Positions 25,677-34,853 of a DNA stretch of 64,000 bases are shown in pieces. How positions within the stretch are numbered: the first letter of the stretch is position 1; every line of letters begins with the position of its first letter. Source of the DNA: Haloarcula rubra (lineage in GTDB: Archaea > Halobacteriota > Halobacteria > Halobacteriales > Haloarculaceae); contig NZ_RKLR01000013.1 of assembly GCF_019599465.1 (NCBI RefSeq), forward strand, positions 21,385 to 85,384, in the 5' to 3' direction. The notes below the pieces were generated by a model, which saw only the letters and a program-made list of their open reading frames with translations, had not been told where the DNA came from and did no database searches. The position numbers were made by a program, and so were the translations under genes.

Positions 25677-27011
25677 ATGACGGAGTCGAACGGGGCTTCA
25701 CGACGGCTGTTTCTTCGACGAACCGGCAGTGTACTGGGTGTCGTCGGTAGCCTCTATCACACATCTGACATCGCTCGCGGACACGACGACGAGGACGAAG
25801 ACGACGACCGGGAGCGGGACCGGGAACGGGACGCCGCCGTCGACGAGTTGCGAACGGCGTTCGCCAGCCCGGACCGATACGTCGACGTCGGGGACCGCGT
25901 CGACGACTTCGAAGATCTCGACGAGTGGGATGTCGAGAACGGGTCGCTCAACGTCGAAGAGAGGGACGTCTATCAGGGCACCCAGTCGGCGCGGCTATCC
26001 CTGGAGTCCGGCGATGGCGGGACGCTCGAAATCAGTCGCGAGTTCGACGACGACCTCGACCTCTCGGACCGGTCGCTCTCGCTGGCGCTCAAACTCGAAG
26101 CGCCCGAGGTCGAGCAGTTGACCGTCACCGTCGAGGACGACGACGGCGACGAAGTGCGGATGCGCCGCCGGACCATCACGCCGACCTACGGGTGGTTCCG
26201 TCTAGACCTCGGCATCACGGGGGTCGACGGCGACCCGGACCTCGCGGAGGTCGAGGAGATTCGGCTCAGCATGAACCAGGACTACGGACGCCCCATCGAA
26301 CTGTTGGTCGACGACCTCCGCGCGACCGAACGCGGCGACGGCGGCTACGTCGTCCTGACCTTCGACGATACAGAGGCGTCCCAGTACACCCGGGCGTTCC
26401 CCGTGATGGACGAGTACGACTTCCCCGGGTTCGCGGCCGTCAATCCCGACCGAGTGGGGGACGACGACTACCTCTCGGTCGACCAACTCCGCGACCTGCA
26501 GGACGCCGGGTGGGAGATCGGGAGCCACACGGTCGACCACGAACGGCTCACGGAACTCGAGACCGACGCGATTCGTTCACAGGTCCGCGACGCCAAAGCG
26601 TGGCTCCTCGACAACGGGTTCGAGGACGGCGCCAGCAGTTTCGTCTATCCGTGGGGCAGCAACGACCCGCGGACGCGCGACGTCGTCGAGAACTACCACT
26701 ATCTGGCGTTCACGGACGGGAGCAACACGCACGGCCACCAACTCGGCGGGCCGCTGACCGTCGGCCGCATCTTCGCCGAGGAACGGGACCGGGTCGATGA
26801 CGCAATCGAGTTGGCCGCTGAGTACGACCAGCTCGTCGTCCTCGCCTACCACGAGATCGGCGACGAGGACTGGATCAGCGAGGCAGGGTTCCGCAACCAG
26901 ATGCGACGAATCGACGAGACCGACGACGTAGAGGTGGTCACCCCGTCGTACCTCCTGACCGACCTGTTCGACCCGCCGGTGTTCGAGTCCGACGACGGCC
27001 TCTTCGACTGA
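25677..27011 (+). CDS. Tat-exported polysaccharide deacetylase (NodB-type)
   Basis: 444 aa. Signal SRRLFLRRTGSVLGVVGS at residues 8-25 carries twin arginines. An acidic low-complexity region follows, then a beta-sandwich carbohydrate-binding-like domain (about 60-215), and then the NodB domain: VVLTFDD (metal/catalytic Asp, about residue 226), IGSHTVDH (H-x3-H zinc ligands), FVYPWGS and late LAYHEIG. It probably removes acetyl groups from an extracellular glycan. No operon partner; a hairpin follows the stop. Confidence 0.88.
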   Translation: MTESNGASRRLFLRRTGSVLGVVGSLYHTSDIARGHDDEDEDDDRERDRERDAAVDELRTAFASPDRYVDVGDRVDDFEDLDEWDVENGSLNVEERDVYQGTQSARLSLESGDGGTLEISREFDDDLDLSDRSLSLALKLEAPEVEQLTVTVEDDDGDEVRMRRRTITPTYGWFRLDLGITGVDGDPDLAEVEEIRLSMNQDYGRPIELLVDDLRATERGDGGYVVLTFDDTEASQYTRAFPVMDEYDFPGFAAVNPDRVGDDDYLSVDQLRDLQDAGWEIGSHTVDHERLTELETDAIRSQVRDAKAWLLDNGFEDGASSFVYPWGSNDPRTRDVVENYHYLAFTDGSNTHGHQLGGPLTVGRIFAEERDRVDDAIELAAEYDQLVVLAYHEIGDEDWISEAGFRNQMRRIDETDDVEVVTPSYLLTDLFDPPVFESDDGLFD

Positions 27012-27437
27012 GCGGCGAGTTTTTGTTTCCGGTCACCGGAACGTGACCGGTCCGTGTACAACAGTTTCGATGAGGGCAGGCAGATTGGCGGAGACGCCCC
27101 TCGGATTCGCGACTCGAAGGCACGCCGTCGACACAGCGACAGCAGACGTGGGGTGGCCAACGACGTCGTCGGCAGCGGTGTTCTGGCCAAGGTGCGCTTT
27201 AGCACCTGTGTCCGTGCCATACACGATGTTGGCCAGACCGACGGGTATAGTGCTACGTCGAGGGCGTGACGGAAAGTCGAAACACCGTCCCCTATCGAGG
27301 AGGAAACGTGGTGTTCGGATCCGGCGATTCCCGATACAGGTCGGTGACCGAACGATGCCCAGGAAACTCTCTGTCTGGGGATTACGCAGGTGAAGGAAAG
27401 TAGTCGAAACCGGTCCTGATGGACTGAATGGATGGTG
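27012..27437. other. Intergenic region between convergent genes
   Basis: About 425 bases between convergent genes. It starts with a T-rich run and a strong hairpin (27017-27050). Minus-strand 27033-27224 has an open frame of 63 codons that reads somewhat like protein but lacks a recognisable family; I do not call it a gene. Confidence 0.4.
27017..27050 (+). terminator. T-run plus 8-bp perfect hairpin
   Basis: Six bases after the deacetylase stop, GAGTTTTTGTTT is followed by CCGGTCAC (27029-27036), spacer CGGAAC and GTGACCGG (27043-27050). The T-run fits archaeal termination; the hairpin may assist or protect the 3' end. Confidence 0.45.
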
Positions 27438-28523
27438 TTAGAGCGACAGCGACTGGTTCACCACAGCAACACCGTTCAGATTAACATTGACGAATGTCCG
27501 GCCGTCGATATTCGCGACGTTGGATGGTTGCGTGTTCACGGAAACCGTGAGGCGGTTCTCTGGTGTAGCTGCAAGGTAGAGAGTATCACCGCCGCTAATC
27601 GTCGAGGACGTTTGCCCGAAGGCACTACCGTCGGCGAAAGAGAGACTACCAGAGATATTCGATGGGAGTGACCCGTCGCCCTCGATGTCTATGGCGACGT
27701 ACTTCGGGTCATCGCCGCCGGCAGGGCGTGCGGTGAACGTGACCGCGTCTGCCCTGGCAGTCGAAAGCCACGATGGTTCCGATACAGAAGTCGAACCGAC
27801 CGCCTTGGTTGCGAACGAGAACTCTGTGTCGGTCGAGCGGTCGTTCCGAGAAAAGGTCATATCGTATTTCAGATCGACTATGCGGCCGTCTTCTGTCAGG
27901 AGAACAGTGCCACTGTAAGAGTCGATAGTGTCGATAGCCCGGCGTCGGAATCGCTCTGTCAGCGAGGCATCGTCTGCTTCGGCCCGAATCAACAGACTGC
28001 CGTTCTGTTCGACGGCGTCGGTCGGCGTATAGTTGCCTGCTTCGATATGCCGACGGAGACGGCGGATCTGTGAGACAGCATCGCGGTTGACTGTCGGATC
28101 GACAGTGAAGTGGAACTCACCGTCGTTTGCACTCGCGAACCCGATATCTCCGTTTTTGTAGAACGACCGGTTGGACGTGTTCGAAGAGACCTGTTCCTGA
28201 TGAATACTGTTCGATCCAATCTCGACCGTCGTCTGCGTGAGACGACTCCCCTCCACAGACTCCATCTCGATGGTATACTGTTCACCGAGCAACTGACGTT
28301 GGTGGCTCGTCACCACATCAGCCGAGACGTCATCGCCGGTTACTCCGTCGGGAAAAGAAACATCCTCCAGCGTTGGTTCGGGCGTCGCAGTCGGTGTATC
28401 GGTCGGCGTCTCTGTCGGGGTCGAGGTATCTGTATCAGTCTCGGTCGTGGAAGAATCGCTCCCACTGGAACAACCAGCGAGCAAAGACGTTCCGACAGCA
28501 GCGAGATACGTTCTACGTTGCAT
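27438..28523 (-). CDS. Secreted lipoprotein of unknown function
   Basis: 361 aa. Lipobox SLLAGC with Cys at about residue 18 after MQRRTYLAAVGT (Tat-like RR). A Thr/Ser/Pro/Asp-rich linker (TPTETPTDTPTATPEPT) follows, then a beta-rich extracellular domain. The domain pattern (SVEGSRLTQTTVEIGS ... YKNGDIGFAS ... GTVLLTEDGRIVDLKYDMTF) resembles haloarchaeal DUF7537-type lipoproteins and LolA/LppX-like folds. Composition is less GC-rich than the deacetylase. It is transcribed toward it and away from the tRNA region. Confidence 0.75.
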   Translation of the reverse strand: MQRRTYLAAVGTSLLAGCSSGSDSSTTETDTDTSTPTETPTDTPTATPEPTLEDVSFPDGVTGDDVSADVVTSHQRQLLGEQYTIEMESVEGSRLTQTTVEIGSNSIHQEQVSSNTSNRSFYKNGDIGFASANDGEFHFTVDPTVNRDAVSQIRRLRRHIEAGNYTPTDAVEQNGSLLIRAEADDASLTERFRRRAIDTIDSYSGTVLLTEDGRIVDLKYDMTFSRNDRSTDTEFSFATKAVGSTSVSEPSWLSTARADAVTFTARPAGGDDPKYVAIDIEGDGSLPSNISGSLSFADGSAFGQTSSTISGGDTLYLAATPENRLTVSVNTQPSNVANIDGRTFVNVNLNGVAVVNQSLSL

Positions 28524-29057
28524 GCATTTTCAGGCCTCCATCCAATTATATAAAAGCTGTTAATTACACTTATAATATAAAATATTACATACTGGTCGCG
28601 GTAGTGTCAGTCCTCTGTTTCAGCTATTACGTACGTCATGTACCTTGCCGCGTGGAAGGGAGGTGCCGTTCGAGTTTCCGACGGTTCCGGCGTCGCCATG
28701 GGTGGAATGCTGCAATCAAATCCGTCGTATTCTTCTCCGAAAATCGAAATGCCGGACAGTCATCACTCGCTCCGTCATCCCCCAAACTCGTTCTCTTCGC
28801 ACGGCTGTTCGACAGGAGCACCGAATCAACCCCTACTCGTAGCCCCGAAAAATATCGTCGTACCTGGACGGACTACCGTTGGGCGGTACGGTCTGTACTC
28901 CCGTCGTCGAGTGCGGGCAGCGTTGGAGTGGTTCGTCGCTATACTCGCCGCAGAAGTCGCGGATAAGCCGCTCGTTGGTGTCCAAGAGACTCACGGAGAC
29001 CGCCCGTAGGGCGGCCGCTAACTGTCAGGAAACCCATAAAAGAGGGTTTGTAGGTAG
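28524..29057. other. AT-rich and degenerate DNA beside tRNA-Pro
   Basis: No convincing gene. 28524-28640 is distinctly AT-rich (TATAATATAAAATATTAC) and may carry the lipoprotein promoter. 28640-29010 has several open frames whose translations are not protein-like. A minus-strand stretch (about 28980-28840) gives short natural-looking peptide (LIRDFCGEYSDEPLQRC) and may be an eroded gene. Hairpins occur at about 29000-29015 and 29030-29048. Confidence 0.4.
29028..29049 (-). terminator. Hairpin/T-run downstream of tRNA-Pro
   Basis: AAACCC and GGGTTT flank ATAAAAGA; read on the minus strand this is a stem with a TCTTTTAT loop just past the tRNA 3' end. It is positioned to end the tRNA transcript. 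Confidence 0.4.
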
Positions 29058-29130
29058 TGGGCCGGCGCGAATTCGAATCGCGGTTACGGCCACCCGAAGG
29101 CCGAAGGATACCAGGCTACCCCACCGGCCC
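29058..29130 (-). tRNA. tRNA-Pro (anticodon CGG)
   Basis: 73 nt on the minus strand. Acceptor stem GGGCCGG pairs with CCGGCCC, discriminator A. Anticodon stem CGGCC/GGCCG encloses loop TTCGGGT, giving anticodon CGG (reads CCG, Pro). T arm CGCGA-TTCGAAT-TCGCG is perfect. No CCA is encoded and no intron is seen. Confidence 0.92.
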
Positions 29131-29232
29131 GTGCGATAGCATCTGAAGGAAGGCGAGGGCGATTTTTAACCCTTCCGGAACGGCCGAGCGGTCGTGGGTC
29201 ACCGGCACGGCCGACCCCTCGAAATGGCAGAA

Positions 29233-29240
29233 GATATTTA
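29233..29240 (+). promoter_or_regulatory. TATA box of the sugar operon
   Basis: GATATTTA, about 33-40 nt upstream of the ATG at 29273. That leaves room for transcription to start within or just at the end of the palindrome, so the mRNA may be nearly leaderless. Confidence 0.5.
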
Positions 29241-29249
29241 CCCGAGTGT

Positions 29250-29272
29250 AGTTACTCACGAGTTGAGTAACT
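29250..29272. promoter_or_regulatory. Perfect 9-bp palindrome abutting the start codon (operator)
   Basis: AGTTACTCA (29250-29258), spacer CGAGT, TGAGTAACT (29264-29272), and the ATG of the first sugar gene begins at 29273. Position between TATA box and start codon is classic for a repressor operator in archaea. Identity of the regulator is unknown. Confidence 0.6.
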
Positions 29273-30442
29273 ATGAGCATCCTCGTCACCGGGGCCGACG
29301 GCTACATCGGCTGGCCCACCGCCTTGCGCATCGCGAACCGAACCGACAACCGTGTCCTCCTCGTGGACAACTTCGCCCGCCGTGAGTGGGTCGAAGAGGT
29401 CGGCGCGACCAGCGCCACACCGGTCGCGTCCATCGACGAGCGCATCCGCGCCGCCGAGGAGACGCTCGGCGTCTCGAACATGTCCTTCGTCGAGGGCGAC
29501 CTGACCGAGCGAGCGTTCGTCGACGAACTCCTGCAGGTCCACGAACCGGAAACCATCGTCCACGCGGCCGCCCAGCCCTCCGCGCCGTACTCGCAGATCA
29601 ACGGCGAGCGGGCCAACTACACCCAGCACAACAACATGCAGGCCACGCGGAACCTGCTGTGGGGCCTCGAAGAGCACGACCTCACAGATACGCACTTCGT
29701 CGAGACGACGACGACGGGCGTCTACGGCGCGCCGGAGTTCCCCATCCCCGAGGGCGGCGCGACGATGGAGAATCAGGGCGAGGCCGACGACGTGCCCTTC
29801 CCGGCGATGGCTGGGAGCTGGTACCACCTCACGAAGTCCCACGACGCGGCCAACATGCGACTGGCCCACAAGCAGTTCGACATCCCCATCTCGGACGTGC
29901 GCACGGCCATCACCTACGGCACCGAGACCGAGGAGACCCGGGAGGACGACCGACTGAAGACCCGCTTCGACTTCGACTACTACTTCGGGACCGTCGGCCA
30001 CCGCTTCTGCGCCCAAGCCGTCGCCGGCTACCCGGTCACCGTCTACGGCAAGGGCGAACAGCGCAAACCGTTCGTCTCGCTCGAGGACGCTGTCGAAGGC
30101 CTCGCACAGCTCGCACTCGGCGACGCCGACGACCGACCCGACGGCCTGACCGTCTACAATCAGGTCACGCGGGCCATCAGCATCGTCGAGATAGCCGAGA
30201 CCATCGCCGACGTGGGGAGCGAGTTCGAGTTGGACGTGGCCGTCGAGCACTTCGAGAACCCGCGCGACGAGGACGAGACCCACAAGATGGAGATCGAGAA
30301 CGAGCGCTACGACGACCTCATCGGCGGGCAGGCTCAGACCTTCGAGGAAGGCGTCGAGGACATCTTCGAGACGCTGACGCGGTACACCGAGACCATCGAG
30401 TCCCACGAGGACCGCTTCCTGCCGGGCGTCCTAGAGGAATGA
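29273..30442 (+). CDS. UDP-sulfoquinovose synthase-like extended SDR (SQD1/Agl3 family)
   Basis: 389 aa. Predicted to convert UDP-glucose and sulfite to UDP-sulfoquinovose, the activated head group of sulfoglycans or sulfolipids. Rossmann start TGADGYIGWPTALRI (GYIGWPT is the SQD1 form). AAAQPSAPYS at 98-107, catalytic Thr about 146 (VETTTTGVYG), Tyr/Lys pair YHLTK at 184-188, then RFDFDYYFGTVGHRFCAQA and PVTVYGKGEQRKPF at 231-266. These blocks match plant/bacterial SQD1 and Sulfolobus Agl3. First gene of an operon with two further SDRs; ATGA overlap with the next. Confidence 0.82.
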   Translation: MSILVTGADGYIGWPTALRIANRTDNRVLLVDNFARREWVEEVGATSATPVASIDERIRAAEETLGVSNMSFVEGDLTERAFVDELLQVHEPETIVHAAAQPSAPYSQINGERANYTQHNNMQATRNLLWGLEEHDLTDTHFVETTTTGVYGAPEFPIPEGGATMENQGEADDVPFPAMAGSWYHLTKSHDAANMRLAHKQFDIPISDVRTAITYGTETEETREDDRLKTRFDFDYYFGTVGHRFCAQAVAGYPVTVYGKGEQRKPFVSLEDAVEGLAQLALGDADDRPDGLTVYNQVTRAISIVEIAETIADVGSEFELDVAVEHFENPRDEDETHKMEIENERYDDLIGGQAQTFEEGVEDIFETLTRYTETIESHEDRFLPGVLEE

Positions 30443-31374
30443 CGACCGACGTCCTCGTCACGGGTGGCTGTGGCTACATCGGGAGCGACCTGATTCCGCG
30501 CCTCCAGGCCGACGGCCGGGTGGGCGAGGTGGTCGTCCTCGACAGTCTCACCTCGGGGTCGCCGCGGGCCCTGATGGGTGCCGTCGACGGCAATCTGGAG
30601 TTCCGCCGCGGCGACGTCCGCGAGTACGGCGACGTCGAGAGCGCCATGCGCGGCGTCGACACCGTCGTCCACCTGGCTGCCATCACCGGCGCGTCCAGCA
30701 CCCGCGACCGGCGCGAGGAGACGGTCGCGGTCAACTACGACGGCACCGAGAACGTCCTGAAGGCCGCCGGGAAGTTGGGCGTCGAGAACGTCGTCTTCGC
30801 CTCCTCGTGTAACGTCTATGGCCGGGCGACCAGCACGGACATCGACGAGACGGTCACGCCCGACCCCATCAACCCCTACGCCGAGACAAAACTCGACTCC
30901 GAGACCCTGCTGCGGGAGTACTGCGAGGAGTTCGGCATGGACGGCACCGCCCTGCGGATGGCGACGAACTTCGGCTACTCGCCGGGTGTCCGGTTCAACC
31001 TCGTCGTGAACTACTTCGTGTTCCGGGCGCTCACCGGGCGCACGCTCACCGTCTACGGCGACGGGTCGAACTGGCGGCCGTTCATCCACGTCTCCGACGC
31101 CGCCCGCGCCTACAAACACGCCGCGCTCGAACCGGGCGAGTGGGACGAGACGGTGTACAACGTCGGGAGTTCCGACGCCAACTACCAGATTTCGGAGATA
31201 GCCGACGTCGTCGACGAGGAGGTCGGCGCCGTCGACATCACCTACCTCGAAGACGAACACCCCGGCCCCTCGTACCACGTCAATTTCGACCGACTTCGCA
31301 GAACAGGCTTCGAACCGCAGACCACCCTCCGCGAGGGGGTTCGCGACCTCGCACGGAGATTCACCGATGCCTGA
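30439..31374 (+). CDS. NAD-dependent nucleotide-sugar epimerase/dehydratase
   Basis: 311 aa extended SDR. NAD-binding VLVTGGCGYIGSDL at the N-terminus, VVHLAAITGASSTRD, active-site Ser region VVFASSCNVYGRATS and Tyr-Lys YAETK (about 151-155). RPFIHVSDAARAYKHA is typical of sugar epimerases of the GalE/RfbB group. Overlaps the preceding gene by 4 nt and the following gene by 8 nt, so translational coupling is likely. Exact substrate unknown. Confidence 0.88.
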   Translation: MTTDVLVTGGCGYIGSDLIPRLQADGRVGEVVVLDSLTSGSPRALMGAVDGNLEFRRGDVREYGDVESAMRGVDTVVHLAAITGASSTRDRREETVAVNYDGTENVLKAAGKLGVENVVFASSCNVYGRATSTDIDETVTPDPINPYAETKLDSETLLREYCEEFGMDGTALRMATNFGYSPGVRFNLVVNYFVFRALTGRTLTVYGDGSNWRPFIHVSDAARAYKHAALEPGEWDETVYNVGSSDANYQISEIADVVDEEVGAVDITYLEDEHPGPSYHVNFDRLRRTGFEPQTTLREGVRDLARRFTDA

Positions 31375-32350
31375 ACGAGACATAGACACGCCACACATCG
31401 CTATCACGGGCGCGGCCGGCTACATCGGCAGCCGCGTCCTCGTCGAACTGCAGGAACAGCACCCCGACTGGGAACTCACCGCCGTCGACAACTTCTACCG
31501 GGGCGACCTCCGGACCGTCGGCGACGTCGACGTCGACCACGTCGACATCCGGAACCGCGACCGGCTGGAGGCCGCGTTAGAGGGTGCCGACGTCGTTCTG
31601 CATCTGGCCGCGGTGTCGGGCGTCGACGACTGCGACGAGAACCCGGACCTGGCCTACGAGGTCAACGTGCAGGGGACCGAGAACGTCGCGTGGTTCTGCC
31701 GGAAGACCGGTGCGGCGCTGGCGTTCCCCTTCTCGATGGCCGTCATCGGCGACCCACAGGCGTTCCCCATCACCGTCGACCACCCGCGGGACCCCATCAA
31801 CTGGTACGGCCGGACGAAACTCCTCTCGGAGCGAGCCATCGACACGTTCTCCGACGGCGCGTTCCCGGCCCACCAGTTCATGATATCGAACCTCTACGGT
31901 GGCCACGAGGTCGGCGGGGAGCGCATCTCGAAGGGGACCGTCATCAACTTCTTCCTCGGCCGGGCGCTGGCCGGCGAGACGCTGACCGTGTACGAGCCCG
32001 GCACCCAGTCGCGGAACTTCGTCCACGTGAAGGACGTGGCGCGGGCGTACGTCCGGAGCGCGGAACGACTCGTAGAGCAGCTACAGGCCGGCGAGACCGG
32101 CGTCAAGAAGTTCGAGATAGCCAGTGACGAGGACCCGAGCGTCCACGAAGTCGCGAGGCTCGTCCGTGACACGGCCGTCGAGTTCGGCTACGACCCCACG
32201 GTTGAACTCGTCGAGAACCCCCGTGCCGGTGAGGAGACACTCGTCGACGACTTCCCGGTCGATACCACGGCTGCTCGCGAACATCTCGGCTGGGCCGCCG
32301 AACACGACGTGGCCTCGGTCGTTCGGGACGCACTGGCCGACACGGAGTAG
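31367..32350 (+). CDS. NAD-dependent epimerase/dehydratase (third SDR of the operon)
   Basis: 327 aa extended SDR. NAD motif ITGAAGYIGSRVL at residues 13-25. VVLHLAAVSGVDDCDEN follows, then a Ser-containing FPFSMAVIGD and catalytic YGRTK at about 146-150. Later elements: SRNFVHVKDVARAYV. Starts within the end of the second SDR. It could act on the same or a linked sugar nucleotide; three SDRs in one operon imply a multi-step sugar conversion. Confidence 0.87.
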   Translation: MPERDIDTPHIAITGAAGYIGSRVLVELQEQHPDWELTAVDNFYRGDLRTVGDVDVDHVDIRNRDRLEAALEGADVVLHLAAVSGVDDCDENPDLAYEVNVQGTENVAWFCRKTGAALAFPFSMAVIGDPQAFPITVDHPRDPINWYGRTKLLSERAIDTFSDGAFPAHQFMISNLYGGHEVGGERISKGTVINFFLGRALAGETLTVYEPGTQSRNFVHVKDVARAYVRSAERLVEQLQAGETGVKKFEIASDEDPSVHEVARLVRDTAVEFGYDPTVELVENPRAGEETLVDDFPVDTTAAREHLGWAAEHDVASVVRDALADTE

Positions 32351-32412
32351 CGCCCACACGCCGCCTGCGGAAACCGCAACGACCATCTATCTGACTGCGC
32401 TCACCGGATGAC

Positions 32413-32895
32413 GTGAAGGTCCGGTACCGTGCCGTCGTCGCACTCCTGTTGCTGTCGGTCCTCGGGGCGAGTTTCGTCCACTACGAGGCCACCGAGGACC
32501 AGCGCTGGCCGTATCCCGACGCCGACGAACTGGCGGCAGATTACGACACCTACGTCGGCAAGCAGGCGTTCCTGTTCGGGGAGGTGACCGCTGTCGACGC
32601 CGACGGGGCTGCATTCACTATCAAGGTCGAAGCTACCGGTGAGATTATCACCCTCAGCGTAAACGGTAGCGACGCCGATGTCGAACGAGGCGGGACCGTC
32701 CAGGTGTACGGGACACTCGAACCCGACAGGACCGTCGACGCGCAGGTCGTCAGAGTGGTCAACGCGAGTACCGGGGCGCTTCTGTACAAGTACGGGGCCT
32801 CGTTAGTCGGTGTCCTCCTGTTCCTCGTCCTGTTCGCCCGGTACTGGCGCGTCGACACCGGCCGCTGGGTTCTGGAGGCGAGACGCGATGGCTGA
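32413..32895 (+). CDS. Membrane-anchored OB-fold-like protein
   Basis: 160 aa from GTG 32413. N-terminal helix AVVALLLLSVLGASF, an extracytoplasmic beta domain (about 45-110: GKQAFLFGEVTAVDADG ... VQVYGTLEPDRTVDAQVVRV) resembling an OB/nucleic-acid-binding-like tRNA_anti fold, and a second helix LVGVLLFLVLFARYW. No known function. It lies 62 nt after the SDR operon and overlaps the next gene by 8 nt. Confidence 0.6.
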   Translation: MKVRYRAVVALLLLSVLGASFVHYEATEDQRWPYPDADELAADYDTYVGKQAFLFGEVTAVDADGAAFTIKVEATGEIITLSVNGSDADVERGGTVQVYGTLEPDRTVDAQVVRVVNASTGALLYKYGASLVGVLLFLVLFARYWRVDTGRWVLEARRDG

Positions 32896-33379
32896 CCTGC
32901 TGACACACGTGCTGGTCCCGTTCGTCCTGCTGACCGTCGCCAGCTGGCGTGTCGACTGGCTGGACCGGCGCTGGGTCGTCGTCGGGATGGGTGGCGGCGC
33001 CATCCCTGATCTAGTCAAGGTCGACCTCGTGCTCGAGGCCGATAGCGTCGGCGCGATGCTCGGTGTGCCACTCTCCTACGGTTCGTTCTCGACGCTCGGC
33101 GGCGTCCTCGTCGTCGCAGCACTCATCACGCTGGCGTTCCGGCGCGACCACTGGCGGCGGGTGTACGGCCTGCTCGTCGCCGGGGGCCTGAGCGCGCTCG
33201 TCCTCGATGGCCTTCGGGTGTTCGCCGACGGCCACGCTTCGGCGTGGCTCTATCCGTTCACGAACTGGCGTCCGCCGACGCCGAGCCTCTACGTCTCCTC
33301 TGACCCTACGGTACTCGTCGTGACGCTCGCGCTCGCGATGGTCGTCCTCGTCGCCGACCGGTACCGGGAACCGTCGTAG
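32888..33379 (+). CDS. YdjM/DUF457-like membrane metal-dependent hydrolase
   Basis: 163 aa, about four helices. MADLLTHVLVPFVLLTVASW begins with the conserved His-containing first helix, GGAIPDLVKVDLV carries the conserved 'PDl' acidic motif, and DGHASAWLYPFT supplies a later His. This resembles the DUF457/YdjM inner-membrane family. Coupled to the OB-fold-like gene. A second relative at 45775-46347 also lies beside sugar-nucleotide genes. Confidence 0.65.
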   Translation: MADLLTHVLVPFVLLTVASWRVDWLDRRWVVVGMGGGAIPDLVKVDLVLEADSVGAMLGVPLSYGSFSTLGGVLVVAALITLAFRRDHWRRVYGLLVAGGLSALVLDGLRVFADGHASAWLYPFTNWRPPTPSLYVSSDPTVLVVTLALAMVVLVADRYREPS

Positions 33380-33385
33380 CCCGAC

Positions 33386-34690
33386 CTACCACGTCAGGCC
33401 TTCGTACGTAATCCCGTCACGCCGCTGGACAATCCGCCGACCATCTACCACCACGGGGTCGGCCATCGCGCCGAACTCGTCGTCGAGCGCCGCGAACTCG
33501 TCCCAGTCCGTGACGACCACCGCACCGTGAGCGCCTTCCAACGCCTCGGCAGCGGACCCGGCGTACTCGACGTCGGGATATCGCTCACGCATGTTCTCGA
33601 CGGCGACGGGGTCGTACGCCACCACTTCGGCGCCCCGCTCTCGCAGGCCCTCGATGACCGGCACGGCGCGCGTGTTCCGGATGTCGTCGGTACCGGGCTT
33701 GAACGCCAGTCCGAGCACGGCGACGCGCTTGCCGGCGACGTCGACGTGGTCGTCTAACAGGGAGAGCAGGCGCTCGGGTTGGGTGTCGTTCACTTCGACG
33801 GCGGCCGACAGGACCGCTGGGTCGTAACCCTCTTGGCGGGCCGCAGAGATAATTGCATCCGTATCTTTCGGAAAGCAACTCCCGCCCCAGCCGACCCCAC
33901 TCCGCAGGAACTGCTCGCCGATGCGGTCGTCGAGACCGATGGCCTCGGCCACCTCGTAGGCGTCGACACCGAACTCCTTGCAGACGTTCCCGATGTCGTT
34001 GATGAGCGAGACCTTGCTCGCGAGGAAGGTGTTGTTGGCGTACTTTATCATCTCGGCCTCGGCGATACCCGTCTCCACCACGGGCACGTCGTCGTCGGCG
34101 GCCTCACGGAGGGGCGCGTAGAGAGCGCGTAACCGCTCGAACGCGCGTTCGTCGTCGGCGCCGAAGACGAGTTTGTCGGGGTTCAGGAAGTCCTCGACGG
34201 CGGTACCCTCCCGCTGGAACTCGGGGTTCGAGGCGACGAGGAAATCCTCCCCCCGTGTGAGTCCGGCGTCGGCGATGCGCGGGGCCAGTCGATCGTCGGT
34301 CGTCCGCGGGATGACCGTCGACTTCGTGACGACGAGGTGCGGGTCAGCAGCGTCGTCGGCGTCGGCGAGTGCTTCTCCGACGGACGTCGCGCCGGCCTCC
34401 ATGTACTGCAGGTCGATACTGCCGTCTTCGTTGGAGGGGGTCGGCAGGGCCAGCATCGTCAGGTCCGTCTCGCGGACGACGCCGTAGTCCGTGGTCGCGC
34501 GCAGTCGGTCGCCGCCGTGGTCGGCGACCAGGTCGTCCAGTCCCGGTTCGTGGATGGGCGACTCGCCGGCGTTGACCGCGTCGACGATAGCCTCGTCGAC
34601 ATCGATTGTCGTCACCTCGTGGCCCAACTCGGCGAGACAGGCCGCCACGGTCGTCCCGACGTAGCCGCTCCCGACGATGCTGACGTTCAT
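33386..34690 (-). CDS. aglM: UDP-glucose 6-dehydrogenase (AglM-like)
   Basis: 434 aa. Oxidises UDP-glucose to UDP-glucuronate with two NAD+, a precursor for haloarchaeal N-glycans. NAD-binding [17 protein letters not shown], substrate-site [19 protein letters not shown] and the catalytic Cys in [10 protein letters not shown] (C272). C-terminal domain [23 protein letters not shown] 34690 gives the usual MNVSIVGSG start. Convergent with the sugar operon, divergent from the DUF4129 gene. Confidence 0.92.
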   Translation of the reverse strand: MNVSIVGSGYVGTTVAACLAELGHEVTTIDVDEAIVDAVNAGESPIHEPGLDDLVADHGGDRLRATTDYGVVRETDLTMLALPTPSNEDGSIDLQYMEAGATSVGEALADADDAADPHLVVTKSTVIPRTTDDRLAPRIADAGLTRGEDFLVASNPEFQREGTAVEDFLNPDKLVFGADDERAFERLRALYAPLREAADDDVPVVETGIAEAEMIKYANNTFLASKVSLINDIGNVCKEFGVDAYEVAEAIGLDDRIGEQFLRSGVGWGGSCFPKDTDAIISAARQEGYDPAVLSAAVEVNDTQPERLLSLLDDHVDVAGKRVAVLGLAFKPGTDDIRNTRAVPVIEGLRERGAEVVAYDPVAVENMRERYPDVEYAGSAAEALEGAHGAVVVTDWDEFAALDDEFGAMADPVVVDGRRIVQRRDGITYEGLTW

Positions 34691-34853
34691 CGGCGGAGGG
34701 TTGGCCACCACCGCACTTGAGAACTCGGGTCCTTCGCCGGCGTCGTTCGGCGCTCTCTTCCGCTACGGCCTCGGGGATAATCCCCCTATAACAACGCCGT
34801 GCTGTGACGCAGGCGTGACCAGTCAGGCGACTCAGGTCGCCGTTCGGACACCA

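Noticed and set aside
27033..27224. 63-codon minus-strand frame after the deacetylase
   Set aside because: Starts and ends without signals and overlaps the terminator hairpin; peptide is only weakly protein-like.
28638..29009. Plus-strand 123-codon frame before tRNA-Pro
   Set aside because: Two overlapping frames look equally random; basic composition, no family or start signal.
29252..30406. 384-codon minus-strand frame
   Set aside because: Shadow of the SQD1-like gene; Val/Arg/Gly-rich without motifs.
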